From the NCBI RefSeq assembly GCF_012912105.1, contig NZ_QMEA01000021.1, positions 57,286 through 121,285 of the forward strand: a stretch of 64,000 bases of DNA. Direction: 5' to 3'. Below the pieces are notes generated by a model, which saw only the letters and a list, made by a program, of their open reading frames with translations, was not told the origin of the DNA and searched no databases. Shown one piece after another: positions 10,061-19,518 of this stretch (positions are counted from its first letter, which is position 1; each line of letters begins with the position of its first letter). The position numbers were made by a program, and so were the translations under genes. Source of the stretch: Brasilonema sp. UFV-L1. Lineage in GTDB: Bacteria; Cyanobacteriota; Cyanobacteriia; Cyanobacteriales; Nostocaceae.

Positions 10061-10380
10061 CTAAGCCGAGGGAAGATAAATGCCTTCAACGACTTCATGT
10101 ATTTTTTCAACAGCTTGACGCAAGAAAGCCAACATCTGTTTGAGACTAAACAGTTCACGATAAATTAATCGTCCATCTTTCCTCGGTTGACCAATTTTTA
10201 ACCAGAGAGGATTAACCCAGATATTTACTAAAATAAAAGAGATGCCAACAAACAATAATCTCAAGGTTGGCTTTTTATTAGTTGTTCTGATTCGGCAGAT
10301 ATTTTTGAGCGGAGGCGGAGACGCTCCGCCTCCGGTCTATAACTACTTTCTATTCCAAATCTTTTTCGATAGTCTTGGTG
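10061..10380 (-). pseudogene. Transposase remnant (C-terminal part) split by a palindromic repeat
   Basis: On the minus strand the segment starts with YRKRFGIESSYR, a motif of cyanobacterial DDE transposases. It is then broken by a 31-bp GC-rich palindromic repeat (10307-10337) and continues in another frame as RTTNKKPTLRLLFVGISF to the stop at 10061. The last 67 codons are open. The repeat shifts the frame, so no functional protein can be made. Confidence 0.65.
10307..10337. repeat. Dispersed GC-rich palindromic repeat, copy 1
   Basis: The core GCGGAGGCGGAG is followed by its complement CTCCGCCTCCGG. Two more copies lie at 17204-17234 and 18318-18348, each next to GTCAGGA-type short tandem repeats. 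This copy sits inside a transposase remnant and marks the repeat as mobile or copied. Confidence 0.75.
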
Positions 10381-10469
10381 GATAATAGCCCCCCACTTTT
10401 AAAACATCCTCTAAGATACACATTCCGTCGAGGTTGAAATAGGGATGAGTTCCAAGCCAAAAGCTTGAG

Positions 10470-10620
10470 CTTTTTTCTTAACGGGACTTAGACAAAAATT
10501 AAGCCCAAATGAAGCCCCCGCGATTACTGCTAAAATTCCGATCATTAGGATATCAATCAACAAGTGGGCACGGGTACGTTCTACTCGTAGGTCTTCAATC
10601 TCCCTAAACTAGCTTTGCAG
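10470..10620 (-). pseudogene. ISAs1/H-repeat-type transposase N-terminal fragment
   Basis: Read on the minus strand, the frame gives EIEDLRVERTRAHLLIDIL followed by MIGILAVIAGASFG, which resembles the N-terminal associated domain of ISAs1 (H-repeat) transposases. No continuous frame follows, so this is a decayed remnant. Identification rests on recalled motif similarity. Confidence 0.45.
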
Positions 10621-11053
10621 TTGCTCGGTCAACGTCGTTGCTTCGGCAACACTCACAAATGTTCGACGGTTGACTTGGGGGACGAGAACCAAAGCCTTTA
10701 TACATGGGTAATAGCCTGACATCACAGAGTTATTGCTCACTACCCTACCCCATTACAGTACCATTTTTCACACGCAAATTAAAATGCGCTTACCCTGCTC
10801 CCTACCCAAATTGCGTATAGTACTTATGTACGATGCGTAAGTCCTAAAAAATATTGATACCGCATATTGCTATTTTAATAACCTTGTTATAGACTGCATG
10901 TGACAGCAAACATAGCGCTTACAAGATTGCTATTTGCTGCTTATGCACTTTACTATCCTTAACCCAACAGTAGAAAAAATTCACAGAAAATTTCAAGTTA
11001 CACGAAGTTGCGATCAATATTATTATTTAGTGGGAGTAAAATCAGTGTGCAGT

Positions 11054-11473
11054 CATGCCTCGTACTCGAATCGATATCATTCCTCATCTGGATTATGCAG
11101 AGTTAACGATAGCGCTACCGTCGTTGTCGAGATGTGAAAGAACGCAGTCGATGAGAGCGTGATTCGTCTATTGAGCCGCCCAGAAAAACCAATGAAAGTA
11201 GAGCAAGTAGCGGAAATTACGGATTTTAGCCCTGATTGAGTACGTAAAATTGCTCGCCGTGACAACGCTCTTGGAGCAGAGGGGATTGTAGACGGACATA
11301 GAAAAAGCCCAGGAGGCAAACACAAAGCCCTAACATCCGAACAACTTAAAGAGCTTTTTGAAAAGTTACAGTCACCCCCAGAAGATGGTGGATTATGGAG
11401 TGGATCAAAAGTTGGGGAATTGATTAAACAACAGTTTGGCATCCGTGTACATCGAGTCACAGCATGGGACTAA
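11054..11473 (+). pseudogene. IS630-family transposase N-terminal remnant
   Basis: Reading across frames gives MPRTRIDIIPHLDY, RYRRCRDVKERS, then RLLSRPEKPMKVEQVAEITDFSPD, and finally ALTSEQLKELFEKLQSPPED with GGLWSGSKVGELIKQQFG and a stop at 11471-11473. This matches the helix-turn-helix half of IS630-type transposases, including the typical SPPEDGGLW segment. Several frameshifts and in-frame stops show it is dead, and the catalytic DDE half is missing. Confidence 0.7.
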
Positions 11474-11763
11474 CTGTGTAAATTAAATCAATTAAACAGT
11501 TGAGGTAGCGATTACTCTATTTATCAGTGAGGATGAATACTGCAATTGGATCTGGGTAAGGAGTAACCACCGCGATCGCGCCTTGAATTTCACCCTCATC
11601 TGTATTGCCATGTGATAGGGCAATCTAGCAGTTTTTACAGCAAAAGGCGATCGTGTCATATCATGTCCAGTTGAACAATTGTCTGCAGCGAATGAAGTGA
11701 AGCAATCCCCGAACCGCAAATGAAAAACAAAAACAGCAACAAACCAACACAAACAAAGTAGTT

Positions 11764-14667
11764 ATGTTTACAAATAAGCCATTCATAAGTTTAATCAAGA
11801 TGATTAGTGTAATAGCTATCATTTTCATTAATCTGTCAGCAAGTGCCTTATCTCTCAACCTCGACTCAGAGATTAGCAGCGACCCAATCAGTCTTCAAGC
11901 CAATCAGACGCTCCTAGCTCAGCAGGCTTTAACTCAAGACGAAAAACAGGTCAGTGTAAATTCCCTGTTAAACGACCTAACAACTCTGGATGCTTATAAA
12001 AACGGGTCTTCTGACAATTACAAGACACGTGTGTTATACCCTTTTGGGAGCGAGGCTTTTGGAGTGCTGGCCGATAGCGGCGGCAAGATTGTAGCGGCTG
12101 GAGCCAAGTATGGAAAAGGGAGGATTGTTGTATATGCCAGAAAAAGCTATAAATCAAGCGATTCGGATTTTGCCCTGCCTAAATCCGACGATGGCAATCA
12201 GCTTCAATTTTTGTCTAACTCCTTGAATTGGCTATCAAAGGACGTTTACGCTGGTGCAACTTCGACCAATAAAATGAATCTGTTGACCAATCATGAAAAG
12301 CAGGCTAGTGACGCCCACTCTTCTTGGAACTTAAGTATTATCAAGACAACCGATTTTACAACCCTAAGTAAGGAGCTAGCTAATCCGGTAACTTACCCTG
12401 TAACCTACGTTGTGGAAAATTGGAGCAGTGTCAATCCTACTCCCACATTAAAGGATACAGAGGTTAAGGCACTTCTGGAATATGTCAATGGTGGAGGCAG
12501 TTTGCTGATAAAGGAGCCGTACACCAGAGCTGAGTCCACCTGGAATAGCGATATTCCAAAAGGCATAAATAAAATCCTGACAACAGCAGGTATTGCCATG
12601 ACAACCGAGTTTGTGGAGCCGAACAACAATACTTTTCCCGTTAATTCTCCTGTCGCTGGCAACTATACGCTTCCTCAGGTAACCCCACTGGCCAATCATA
12701 TCCAAATCTTGCAAGATAGGGAATATAAACAAGCTGGTACAGATGCGGCAGTGGAAGAGGCAATGATTAAGGTCAGAATTTTACTTGATACTGATAATGC
12801 AGAAGTATTAAACATGCTCGACCAGTGGCGTGGTAACTCTCCTAAGTATCCCAATGTTCTAACTCTAGAACAAAAATCTTTCCAAAAGCTTGCCAGTCCC
12901 ATTTCCTACCTTGCAGTGCTCAGAGACTCTCTTGTCAAGGATATGAAACTAAACTACTGGATGTTGCCGACCATAACTGGCCAAACTCCGGTTACTGCCA
13001 ACGTTACCTTCAATATTCAGGACGAGCCTAATTACCTAAGAGACTATGGGCAGCCGGAGCATGTTACGTCCGCCCGACTTTATGCAAACCCCAACAGCAC
13101 TCTTACAGTTACTGTACCTGATATTCCATCTGCCCGAGATGGTAAACTTGGACTAAGGATTAATAATCATTCTGATGTAAAAGAGAAAGAGAAAAATGCA
13201 ACAGTTGTCAGACCATTTCAGCTTAGGGAAAACTATCCTCTCAACGTAGGTGTCAATAGAATTAATTTGCATTTAGGGGGTCTGGTGTATCTTACTTCTA
13301 CCTCCCTCGATGATGAGAACATAACAGTTTCAATTGAAGGTGCTTACAACTCACCTTATTTTAAGCTCAGCGAAACAACTCCAACTGGATGGGACACAGT
13401 ACAATCTAAATATGGAGGAGGCTTCTTAGAGATTGAGTCCAAATATATGATTTTTACTATGGATACTGGCGAAAAAGACATAGTAACCGGAAAAGAAGTT
13501 GAGGCTTATGCCAAGGCAGCTGATCGCAGTTTTAAAGCCCATCTGAATTATAGAGGACTTGATGATAGCATACCTGCCCATAAACCGCCAAATCTTAAGT
13601 ACAGAGTTACTTTGGAGTACGATACAATATGCTCTGGCTCTGATGGGTATGCCTGCTCAGGCACTAGTAGTGGACCAACTCAAGTCACGAAATTACCATT
13701 TTACTATAGTAGTCTTAAGGAAAACACGGCTGCACAGCTCAGAAGTGGGAACTACTTTGTTTGGCACGAGTTGGGGCATGTATTTGGTTCTTCAGAACTA
13801 GCAAGAGCCGAAGGAAATGACGGAATGGCTCTCTCGGAACCTCTAGCGGATTACAACAGGGTTGCTGTTACTATTCTTAGCGGAAATATTACTAAATATC
13901 TTGGAGGAAGGGAATATACCGATATCACAAATGGCACTGTAACAAAGCTAGACCAATATGTAGGAGAGCTGCTAGAACAGTTGTTTAGTTACTATAACCA
14001 GGAGTCTCAAGGCGGTATAGATCAGCTGGCAGTTCTAAGAAATATTCATAGGCAATGGCGGGAATTTCCGAAGACCGGAGGGGGAGCGTGCGATCCAAAG
14101 CAGTTTGGCGGAGGCCTTGATAATGCTGACTTCTTTGTTTACGCTGTTTCCAAAGGTATGGGAGTGGATCTGAGACCATGGTTCAAAGAATATGGACATA
14201 CTGCTTCAGCTGAGGCTAACACATGTATAGGCCAGCTCAATCTTACCAAGGTAGTTAATCCTGCTGATGTGAAAAAATACATACCTCCACAGTATAAGAT
14301 AAGCACCGACGAACCATCTAACCGAACTGCCAATAGCGTAGAGCTTAACTACACCTCTGAGATTGGAGGGACGCTATACTGGAGTGTTGATGAGGTTGTT
14401 GATGAGAAAGAGGAGACCGTTTCAGACATAGTTAATGGCAATAATTTTTACTTTGATCCTGTACTGCATGGCAATATGCCAGTTGTAGCTAAAACACCGA
14501 CCGGACCAATTAAGGTACCCGGATTAAAGCCAAATACTAAGTATTTAGTTCAAGCCACTGTCTATCAAAGCGGCATACCCAAACTATACCCTAGCTACAC
14601 TAAGATAGTTAAGAAAGAATTTACTACGCTGCCTGATTCTAACACCGGATTGTCAACGGCGAGGTAG
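11764..14667 (+). CDS. Large secreted M60-like metallopeptidase (SslE/AcfD-like)
   Basis: This 967-residue protein begins with a signal peptide or anchor (ISVIAIIFINLSASALS). The N-terminal third (about 85-300), with TRVLYPFGSEAFGVLADSGG, resembles the N-terminal region of SslE/AcfD-type proteases. The zinc site WHELGH gives H668, E669 and H672, with E692 in ALSEPLADYN as a likely further ligand. The last 120 residues may be a fibronectin-III-like beta domain. It is divergent from the ricin-M60 gene at 7768-9723, and IS remnants lie between. A 16-bp hairpin follows at 14747-14788. Extracellular glycoprotein cleavage is inferred from the family. Confidence 0.8.
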   Translation: MFTNKPFISLIKMISVIAIIFINLSASALSLNLDSEISSDPISLQANQTLLAQQALTQDEKQVSVNSLLNDLTTLDAYKNGSSDNYKTRVLYPFGSEAFGVLADSGGKIVAAGAKYGKGRIVVYARKSYKSSDSDFALPKSDDGNQLQFLSNSLNWLSKDVYAGATSTNKMNLLTNHEKQASDAHSSWNLSIIKTTDFTTLSKELANPVTYPVTYVVENWSSVNPTPTLKDTEVKALLEYVNGGGSLLIKEPYTRAESTWNSDIPKGINKILTTAGIAMTTEFVEPNNNTFPVNSPVAGNYTLPQVTPLANHIQILQDREYKQAGTDAAVEEAMIKVRILLDTDNAEVLNMLDQWRGNSPKYPNVLTLEQKSFQKLASPISYLAVLRDSLVKDMKLNYWMLPTITGQTPVTANVTFNIQDEPNYLRDYGQPEHVTSARLYANPNSTLTVTVPDIPSARDGKLGLRINNHSDVKEKEKNATVVRPFQLRENYPLNVGVNRINLHLGGLVYLTSTSLDDENITVSIEGAYNSPYFKLSETTPTGWDTVQSKYGGGFLEIESKYMIFTMDTGEKDIVTGKEVEAYAKAADRSFKAHLNYRGLDDSIPAHKPPNLKYRVTLEYDTICSGSDGYACSGTSSGPTQVTKLPFYYSSLKENTAAQLRSGNYFVWHELGHVFGSSELARAEGNDGMALSEPLADYNRVAVTILSGNITKYLGGREYTDITNGTVTKLDQYVGELLEQLFSYYNQESQGGIDQLAVLRNIHRQWREFPKTGGGACDPKQFGGGLDNADFFVYAVSKGMGVDLRPWFKEYGHTASAEANTCIGQLNLTKVVNPADVKKYIPPQYKISTDEPSNRTANSVELNYTSEIGGTLYWSVDEVVDEKEETVSDIVNGNNFYFDPVLHGNMPVVAKTPTGPIKVPGLKPNTKYLVQATVYQSGIPKLYPSYTKIVKKEFTTLPDSNTGLSTAR

Positions 14668-14746
14668 CCCCGGCATTTATGGATGGGTGCGACCCGTTGC
14701 CAGAAATAAGTAGACATCTGAGGAAAAAGTCAAACTCCTACTATCA

Positions 14747-14788
14747 CTACCTCTGCAGTAAGTGCGATCGCGCTTACTGCAGAGGTAG
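14747..14788. terminator. 16-bp perfect hairpin with HIP1 loop
   Basis: Arms 14747-14762 (CTACCTCTGCAGTAAG) and 14773-14788 (CTTACTGCAGAGGTAG) are exact complements. The 10-nt loop TGCGATCGCG contains the HIP1 octamer. It lies 80 bp after the M60-like gene and could act as terminator or mRNA-stabilising stem, although no T-run follows. Confidence 0.6.
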
Positions 14789-14888
14789 CGAATTAGTACG
14801 TAATAATCAGCATTAGAGATGCTGACTCTTGAAATTTAGCCAAAAAATAGTATCTCTTTAAGAGAATTCAGTTTCCGCTTTTTCCCAG

Positions 14889-14958
14889 TAGACCTCTCCA
14901 AAAATGATTTTTAGTGCAAGCGCGGTAAAGGTTTCATAGCCATTTTTGGAGAGGTCTA
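14889..14958. repeat. 18-bp inverted repeat, 34-bp centre
   Basis: TAGACCTCTCCAAAAATG at 14889-14906 is the exact complement of 14941-14958. The 70-bp unit looks like a very small non-autonomous element. No gene is inside. Confidence 0.6.
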
Positions 14959-15003
14959 GTAGACATATCCGAAAAATCCCAATACTTGTCTAGAACTGGC
15001 TTT

Positions 15004-15327
15004 GATACCAAGTTGCACTCAAAGAGCGAATCTGTCCGCAGCGAGTGGAACGTAGTGGAGCGAAGCAATCTCCCGTAACCAGCTATAGCATTTTCTAGTA
15101 AGCGTGAGGTACAGTAACAACAATGAGTAAACCAACTACGGATATCATTTAGAGAGACTTTACTAAAGGCTTCTTCAATAGCTTTAGCTAAGTCTGGATA
15201 ATTTCTGGCACCAATAGAGTCGCTGCGGATAGATTACGCGTAGTAGTTCAGGGTTGATGAGATTGCTTCCTTCGACTTTGTTCCAGTCGCTGCGGACAGA
15301 TTACGCTTTGACAATGCAACTTGGTAT
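15004..15327. mobile_element. Decayed IS or MITE with 13-bp inverted ends
   Basis: ATACCAAGTTGCA near 15005-15017 is matched by its complement at 15315-15327. Inside, the minus strand 15066-15213 reads GARNYPDLAKAIEEAFSKVS then LNDIRSWFTHCCYCTSRLLE, which looks like the C-terminal end of a DDE transposase, possibly IS630-type. GTCGCTGCGGA-type repeats fill the rest. The element is a remnant. Confidence 0.5.
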
Positions 15328-15617
15328 GAGTACGCCCAGAACTCAAGTTCACCGGCTCATAACCCAAGTCCGTTCACAGATGACAAAATTAAAATCCTAA
15401 AAACCCTCAAAACAAGGTATAGTCCCAAAAATCTAGCTCTGAACCACCGTACCAAGGACGCAAAGAAATAAGAGAGACAGCGTAAGTCCCATCTAAATTT
15501 TCCAAAAATTACATAAAAAGTTAAGATTTATAACGACTATAATACAGAAAATAATAAAGTGTTTCCAGACAAAGGCTAGAAAATCAATTCTTGTATACTA
15601 GAGATATTTTGCTAAAA

Positions 15618-16973
15618 ATGTCTGAATTCACAAAAACAAAACAACAGCAGAAAATATTACAAAAACTCAAATTGTACACAGGAATATTATTTGCTGTTTT
15701 AGCGTGCATCATCTTGCTTTCTACCCCAAAAGCCATACCGCAGCAACCAGTAGTCTTGAATATGTTGATTACTGCCCCTGATGCTCAACCTTGGAAGCAA
15801 GGCATTATCAAAGATTTTGAAGCAAAAAATCCGGGGATTCGTATTAATCTTGTAGAAGGTCCAAATTCGACAAATTTGCTAGAAGACTTGTATACTTCAG
15901 CATTTATTTTGGGAGATTCTCCTTATGACTTGGTAAATATGGATGTTATTTGGACATCGAAATTTGCTGCGGCTGGATGGTTATTAGATTTGAGCGATCG
16001 CCTCACAAAAGAAGAATTAGCAGCATTCTCACCCAAAGATGTAGAAGCAGGACGTTACGAAGGTAAACTCTACAGAATTCCCGTGCGTAGTGATGTCGGA
16101 GTCCTCTACTATCGCGAAGATTTGCTCAAAGGCGCAGGTTTTCAAGCACCAGAAACATTCGCAGATTTGCTCAAAATTTCTAAGTCCTTAAAAGAGCAAG
16201 GAAAAGTGAATTGGGGTTACATTTGGCAAGGTCGTCAGTATGAAGGACTAGCTGCTATGTTTGTGGAAGTCTTGCAAGGTTTTGGTGGATTTTGGGTGAA
16301 GCCTGATACTTTAGAAGTGGGGCTAGATAAACCGGAAACATTGAAGGCGATCGCCTTTCTCAAAGACACGATTCAAGAAGGAATTTCTCCGCCTGGAGTC
16401 ACAACATATATTGAAGAAGATACCAGACGGATATTTCAAAGTGGTCAAACAGCATTTTTACGAAGTTGGCCTTATGTTTGGCCCTTAGCGAATGCTGAAG
16501 ATTCTCCTCTCAAAGGTAAAATAGCTATCATACCAATGGTCGCTACTCCTGGTAATAGTGGAGGAGCATGTTTAGGTGGTTGGGGTTTAGGAATCGCCAA
16601 ATCCTCTAAACATCCTCAAGAAGCTTGGAAAGCAATTCAATTCTTTACCAATGAAGAAGTACAGCGCCAATTTATTTTAAAAGCGGGTTTTGTACCAAGC
16701 CGACGTTCACTGTTTACAGACTCACAAATTGTTAGTAAATACCCTCATTATCCTCAGTTACTGAAAATAGCTAATCAAGCCGTATTACGTCCGCCCATTG
16801 CTCAATATGCTCAAGCATCAGATATTTTGCAACGTTACCTCAGTGCAGCACTCACAAATCGCATGACTCCTGAAAGCGCGATGCAAGCTGCTGCGAATGA
16901 AACCAAGCTATTACTAAACAATTCAAAATCGCGTAGCGTCCTTAGTGTTAGCGCAGGCCCCCAAAGGGGCTAG
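15618..16973 (+). CDS. Sugar ABC transporter substrate-binding protein (CUT1 type)
   Basis: This is an extracellular solute-binding protein family 1 member, about 451 residues from the ATG at 15618. An upstream in-frame ATG at 15591 is possible. It has an N-terminal hydrophobic anchor (TGILFAVLACIILLSTPKAI) after a basic stretch. Motifs such as PWKQGIIKDFEAKNPGI, DLVNMDVIWTSKFAAAGWL and GGWGLGIAKSSKHPQEAWK are typical of maltose/trehalose-type binding proteins. Two permeases and an ATPase follow on the same strand. The last ~15 residues (SKSRSVLSVSAGPQRG) are coded by a dispersed repeat and are probably not original. The exact sugar cannot be told from sequence. Confidence 0.88.
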   Translation: MSEFTKTKQQQKILQKLKLYTGILFAVLACIILLSTPKAIPQQPVVLNMLITAPDAQPWKQGIIKDFEAKNPGIRINLVEGPNSTNLLEDLYTSAFILGDSPYDLVNMDVIWTSKFAAAGWLLDLSDRLTKEELAAFSPKDVEAGRYEGKLYRIPVRSDVGVLYYREDLLKGAGFQAPETFADLLKISKSLKEQGKVNWGYIWQGRQYEGLAAMFVEVLQGFGGFWVKPDTLEVGLDKPETLKAIAFLKDTIQEGISPPGVTTYIEEDTRRIFQSGQTAFLRSWPYVWPLANAEDSPLKGKIAIIPMVATPGNSGGACLGGWGLGIAKSSKHPQEAWKAIQFFTNEEVQRQFILKAGFVPSRRSLFTDSQIVSKYPHYPQLLKIANQAVLRPPIAQYAQASDILQRYLSAALTNRMTPESAMQAAANETKLLLNNSKSRSVLSVSAGPQRG

Positions 16974-17371
16974 CGAAGGATCTAATTCAAAATTCAAAAT
17001 GAAACAAATGGTACTGGTAACTATATTGGGTGTTTTGTGTATGCAAATTTCTGATGTAAAGATATTGAAGACAAAGTTTCTACGACAAATGACTCATGAC
17101 CAATCTATTGTCAATTATCAATTCAAAGACACAACTTTGAAATTAAATTATCAGTTATCAATTATCGATTTGATACAGCAGCAATTCCTGAGTCAGGAGT
17201 CAGGAGCGGAGCAAGGAAAGCTCCGCCTCCGGTCAGAAGTAAAAAGGGCTTAGAGTCTGCGTTTTAGACTTCAGTACTGTACTTCATTTACTTGCAATCT
17301 GCTGTAATTGATAATTGTTCATTGCTCATTGTTCATTGATAACTGTTCATTGTTCATTGATGTTGACTAAT
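16935..17371. repeat. Repeat mosaic between ABC transporter genes
   Basis: The stretch contains a GCGTAGCGT / CCCCAAAGGGGCTAGCG dispersed repeat (about 16930-16978), TTCAAAATTCAAAATG simple sequence, the second GC-rich palindrome copy (17204-17234), and TGTTCATTG tandem units (about 17316-17360). A 102-codon open frame at 16945-17253 runs through these repeats and is not supported as a gene. Confidence 0.65.
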
Positions 17372-18265
17372 ATGCAAACAATCAGAAGTCGAGAACAACG
17401 AACAGCGTGGATTTTCTTGCTACCCGCCTTGCTGTTGCTGTTGTTGGTTTTCGGGTATCCAATCCTTCGCGCTTTTTGGTTAAGTTTCTTTACTCAAAAT
17501 TTGGGAACAAAGCTGCAACCTATCTTTTCTGGTGTTAGCAATTATGGGCGGATGGTGGGAGATGGTCGTTTTTGGCAGAGTTTCGGGACGACAACAATAT
17601 TCACGACCGCAACAGTATTGCTAGAACTCCTGCTAGGATTAGGTATTGCCTTGGTATTGAACAAGAAGTTTTTTGGTAGAGGTGCAGTACGTACAATTGC
17701 CATTTTACCTTGGGCTTTACCTACCGCCCTCATTGGTCTTGCTTGGGCTTGGATTTTTAACGACCAGTTTGGAGTTGTTAATGATATTCTGCTACGGTTA
17801 GGTTTGATTCAAACTGGAATTAACTGGTTGGGAGACCCGACATTGGCAATGATAGCTGTGATAATTGCAGATGTGTGGAAAACGACTCCGTTTATTAGTA
17901 TTTTACTATTGGCTGGTTTGCAGTCGATTTCACCAGATTTATACGAAGCTCATGCAATTGATGGTGCCACATCTTGGCAAAGCTTTTATCAAATTACTCT
18001 GCCTTTGTTGATACCACAAATTCTCATCGCCACATTGTTTCGATTTGCTCAGGCTTTTGGAATTTATGACTTGATTGCTGTCATGACTGGAGGTGGTCCT
18101 GGTGGTGCAACAGAAGTGGTATCGTTGTATATTTACTCTACCATCATGCGCTACTTAGATTTTGGCTATGGAGCAGCTTTGGTTGTGGTTACGTTTCTTC
18201 TACTCATTGTGGCGGTTGCTATTGCTAGTTTTTTACTCAACAAATCTCGTATCAACACCTTTTAA
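17372..18265 (+). CDS. Sugar ABC transporter permease (MalF-like)
   Basis: This integral membrane protein of about 297 residues has six predicted transmembrane segments, the first being IFLLPALLLLLLVFGYPIL. The EAA-loop signature appears as DLYEAHAIDGATSWQSFYQITLPLL, the contact site for the ATPase. I chose the ATG at 17372; another at 17360 is equally possible, and frames farther upstream run through tandem repeats. It is the first permease of the CUT1 sugar importer, with the binding protein upstream and the second permease 215 bp downstream. Confidence 0.88.
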   Translation: MQTIRSREQRTAWIFLLPALLLLLLVFGYPILRAFWLSFFTQNLGTKLQPIFSGVSNYGRMVGDGRFWQSFGTTTIFTTATVLLELLLGLGIALVLNKKFFGRGAVRTIAILPWALPTALIGLAWAWIFNDQFGVVNDILLRLGLIQTGINWLGDPTLAMIAVIIADVWKTTPFISILLLAGLQSISPDLYEAHAIDGATSWQSFYQITLPLLIPQILIATLFRFAQAFGIYDLIAVMTGGGPGGATEVVSLYIYSTIMRYLDFGYGAALVVVTFLLLIVAVAIASFLLNKSRINTF

Positions 18266-18480
18266 ATCAGTACACAATGAACAGTACACAGTACACAGTG
18301 AAGGAGTCAGGAGTCAGGAGCGGAGGCGGAGCCGCTCCGCCTCCGGTCAGAATAAAAGAGTTAATTGATTCTTCTATTCTGAATTCTGGATTCAGCAATA
18401 CTGAATACTTCTTCAAACTGATAACTGATAACTGGTAACTGTTAAGAAGACTAACTGTAAAATCTCTAATTTCAAAGTTT
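18266..18480. repeat. Repeat-filled gap with palindrome copy 3
   Basis: The 215-bp gap holds GTACACAGTGAA and GTCAGGA short tandem repeats, the GC-rich palindrome (18318-18348), TTCTGAATTC units and GATAACTG units near 18417-18440. No gene is present. Confidence 0.6.
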
Positions 18481-19365
18481 ATGACTGTGACTCAGGAAGC
18501 ATCGACGACAAATCCTAAACCAAAAACAAGAATGAAAAATTCTTGGAAAAATATTTTATTTTGGGTAACTGTTGCTTTAGTCGTCATTTTCTGTTTAGCA
18601 CCAGCAATGTGGCAATTACTAACTTCATTCAAAGTCAATCAAGATATTGCCAAAATTCCTACCGTTTATTTTCCCTCTCGACTGACTTTCAATCACTACA
18701 TTGAAATATTCGCCCGTCGTCCGTTTTGGCGCTACATCTTAAATAGTGCTTTTGTGTCGATTCTTTCGACATTTTTCTCTTTGGTATTGGGTGCGCCTGC
18801 TGCTTATGCTTTAGCACGGTTGCGTCCTTGGGGTGGCAGAGTTATCCTTGCAGGTATTCTCATTGTGACTTTATTCCCTGGAATTTTATTGTTCTTGGGA
18901 CTGTTGGAAATTATCCAAAGCTTACATTTAGGGAACAACTATTTAGCCCTGATTATTCCATACACTGCTATCAATTTACCTTTGACAATTTTGGTGTTAC
19001 GCAGCTTTTTTCAGCAATTACCAAAAGACTTAGAAGATTCTGCCAGGGTAGATGGTTACAATACTGCGCAAATGTTAGTGCAAATCTTAATACCCATGAC
19101 ACTTCCTGCTTTGGTAACAACGGGAATTCTCACATTTATTTTTGCCTGGAATGAGTTTATTTTTGCTCTGACGTTTATTACTCGTGAACAGATGAAAACA
19201 ATTCCCGTTGCTGCAGCACAATTAGGCGGTGCAACAGTTTTTGAAATTCCCTATGGTCCGATTGCTGCAGCAACTGTTGTTGGAACATTACCGTTAGTTT
19301 TACTTGTTTTGTTTTTCCAGCGTAAGATTATTCAAGGTCTAACTGCTGGCGCTGTTAAAGGTTAA
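18481..19365 (+). CDS. Sugar ABC transporter permease (MalG-like)
   Basis: This 294-residue membrane protein has six predicted transmembrane segments, beginning with ILFWVTVALVVIFCLAPAMW. The EAA loop reads DLEDSARVDGYNTAQMLVQI, followed by LIPMTLPALVTTGILTFIFAWNEF, which is characteristic of MalG-type CUT1 permeases. It partners the upstream MalF-like permease and the downstream ATPase. The intergenic gaps on both sides contain dispersed repeats, so cotranscription is likely but not certain. Confidence 0.9.
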   Translation: MTVTQEASTTNPKPKTRMKNSWKNILFWVTVALVVIFCLAPAMWQLLTSFKVNQDIAKIPTVYFPSRLTFNHYIEIFARRPFWRYILNSAFVSILSTFFSLVLGAPAAYALARLRPWGGRVILAGILIVTLFPGILLFLGLLEIIQSLHLGNNYLALIIPYTAINLPLTILVLRSFFQQLPKDLEDSARVDGYNTAQMLVQILIPMTLPALVTTGILTFIFAWNEFIFALTFITREQMKTIPVAAAQLGGATVFEIPYGPIAAATVVGTLPLVLLVLFFQRKIIQGLTAGAVKG

Positions 19366-19379
19366 TCAACTTATATGTT

Positions 19380-19492
19380 GCACCAGGGGTCAAAAACCGG
19401 GTTTCTTGAGAATGACGACAGTTAAAAACCTTAATATTTCGTGCATCAACCCGGTTTTTTAGGTCTTGTTGAGAATGATGCCAGATATCAGT
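19380..19492. repeat. ~113-bp dispersed repeat, copy A
   Basis: The stretch 19380-19492 matches 25472-25582 in shared blocks: AAAAACCGGGTTTCTTGA, TTAAAAACCTTAAT, GGTCTTGTTGAGAATG and AGATATCAGT. AAAAACCGGGTT pairs with a downstream AACCCGGTTTTT, so part of it can form a hairpin. It probably represents a small non-autonomous element or a repeated RNA-like unit. Confidence 0.7.
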
Positions 19493-19518
19493 CAACAGAT
19501 AATCAATAAATAAAAACT

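Noticed and set aside
16945..17253. 102-codon open frame between sugar-binding protein and permease
   Set aside because: Composed of repeat sequence and low-complexity TTCAAAATTC units.
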